Assembly (NCBI RefSeq): GCF_001650715.1
Contig: NZ_LWQT01000066.1
Span: 124,001-188,000, forward strand
Direction: 5' to 3'
DNA: 64,000 nt
From: Paramagnetospirillum marisnigri
GTDB lineage: Bacteria; Pseudomonadota; Alphaproteobacteria; Rhodospirillales; Magnetospirillaceae
Below are positions 63,874-64,000 of this stretch, piece by piece; position 1 is the stretch's first letter; every line of letters starts with the position of its first letter. The notes beneath the pieces are model-generated. The model searched no databases. It saw only the letters and a program-made list of their open reading frames with translations, and had not been told where the DNA came from. The position numbers and the translations under genes are program-made.

Positions 63874-64000
63874 ATGAACCTGTTCGAACGCTATCTGACG
63901 CTCTGGGTGGGTCTGTGCATCGTGGTCGGCGTGGCGCTGGGCCATTGGCTGCCGGGGCCGTTCCAGGCCATCGGCCGGTTGGAGCTGGCCCAGGTCAATC
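63874..64000 (+). CDS. ACR3-type arsenite efflux permease (partial, N-terminus only)
   Basis: The first 42 codons begin MNLFERYLTLWVGLCIVVGV, then LGHWLPGPFQAIGRLELAQV, which matches the start of ACR3/ArsB-like permeases that follow arsC. It is cut by the window's right edge. Expected function is export of arsenite. Confidence 0.88.
   Translation, partial: MNLFERYLTLWVGLCIVVGVALGHWLPGPFQAIGRLELAQVN

Overview
The window is about 64 kb of GC-rich (roughly 65%) bacterial chromosome. Several features point to an alphaproteobacterium of the Rhodospirillales: the order rplU-rpmA-obgE-proB-proA-nadD-rsfS-rlmH, a ChvG/ChvI-type two-component system, the plant/alphaproteobacterial class of glutamate-cysteine ligase, a PPi-type phosphofructokinase, a chemoreceptor ending in a PilZ domain, and GC-rich palindromic repeats between genes. 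A Magnetospirillum-like organism fits best. This is inference from gene content and protein style; no database was searched. No tRNA, rRNA, CRISPR array, transposase or phage gene was seen.

Bases 1-23,500 are mostly housekeeping. A cobalamin-riboswitch-controlled cbiMNQ cobalt transporter (the cbiQ gene runs off the left edge) stands divergent to chvI-chvG. Then come a frameshifted small secreted-protein gene, gshA, an aspartate decarboxylase with a C-terminal extension, queC, and the long minus-strand rplU-to-rlmH cluster. Two extra envelope genes (LprI-like and amidase_3) sit between proB and proA. A PilZ-tailed chemoreceptor, a 63-residue DUF1289 gene, PPi-phosphofructokinase, asnB and a polysaccharide deacetylase follow.

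Bases 23,500-62,300 form a surface-polysaccharide locus of nearly 39 kb. It encodes a membrane-bound nucleotide-sugar 4,6-dehydratase, a cupin, a C-methyltransferase, a UXS-like sugar dehydratase and four sugar dehydrogenases. It also has a KdsB-like cytidylyltransferase, NeuB and NeuC, an O-antigen ligase and a YfhO-like membrane protein. Decoration genes are unusually dense: a carbamoyltransferase with SxtJ and a DUF5989 (SxtK-like) peptide, two MBOAT acyltransferases, four membrane-anchored SGNH proteins, several methyltransferases and two acyl carrier proteins. An FkbH enzyme and a MaoC-ketoreductase fusion complete the set. The two ACPs, FkbH and the MaoC-KR fusion look like a miniature acyl-assembly line serving the glycan, and this is the least conventional part of the window.

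The right end (62,400-64,000) is an arsenic-resistance operon: arsR, two tandem thioredoxin-type arsenate reductase genes, and the start of an ACR3-type efflux gene cut by the window edge.

Two gene pairs are split or trailed by composite palindromic repeats, one of which supplies the last codons of the deacetylase gene. Many start codons were moved from the longest open frame using Shine-Dalgarno spacing and family N-termini. GTG, TTG and, for rsfS, probably ATT starts are used.
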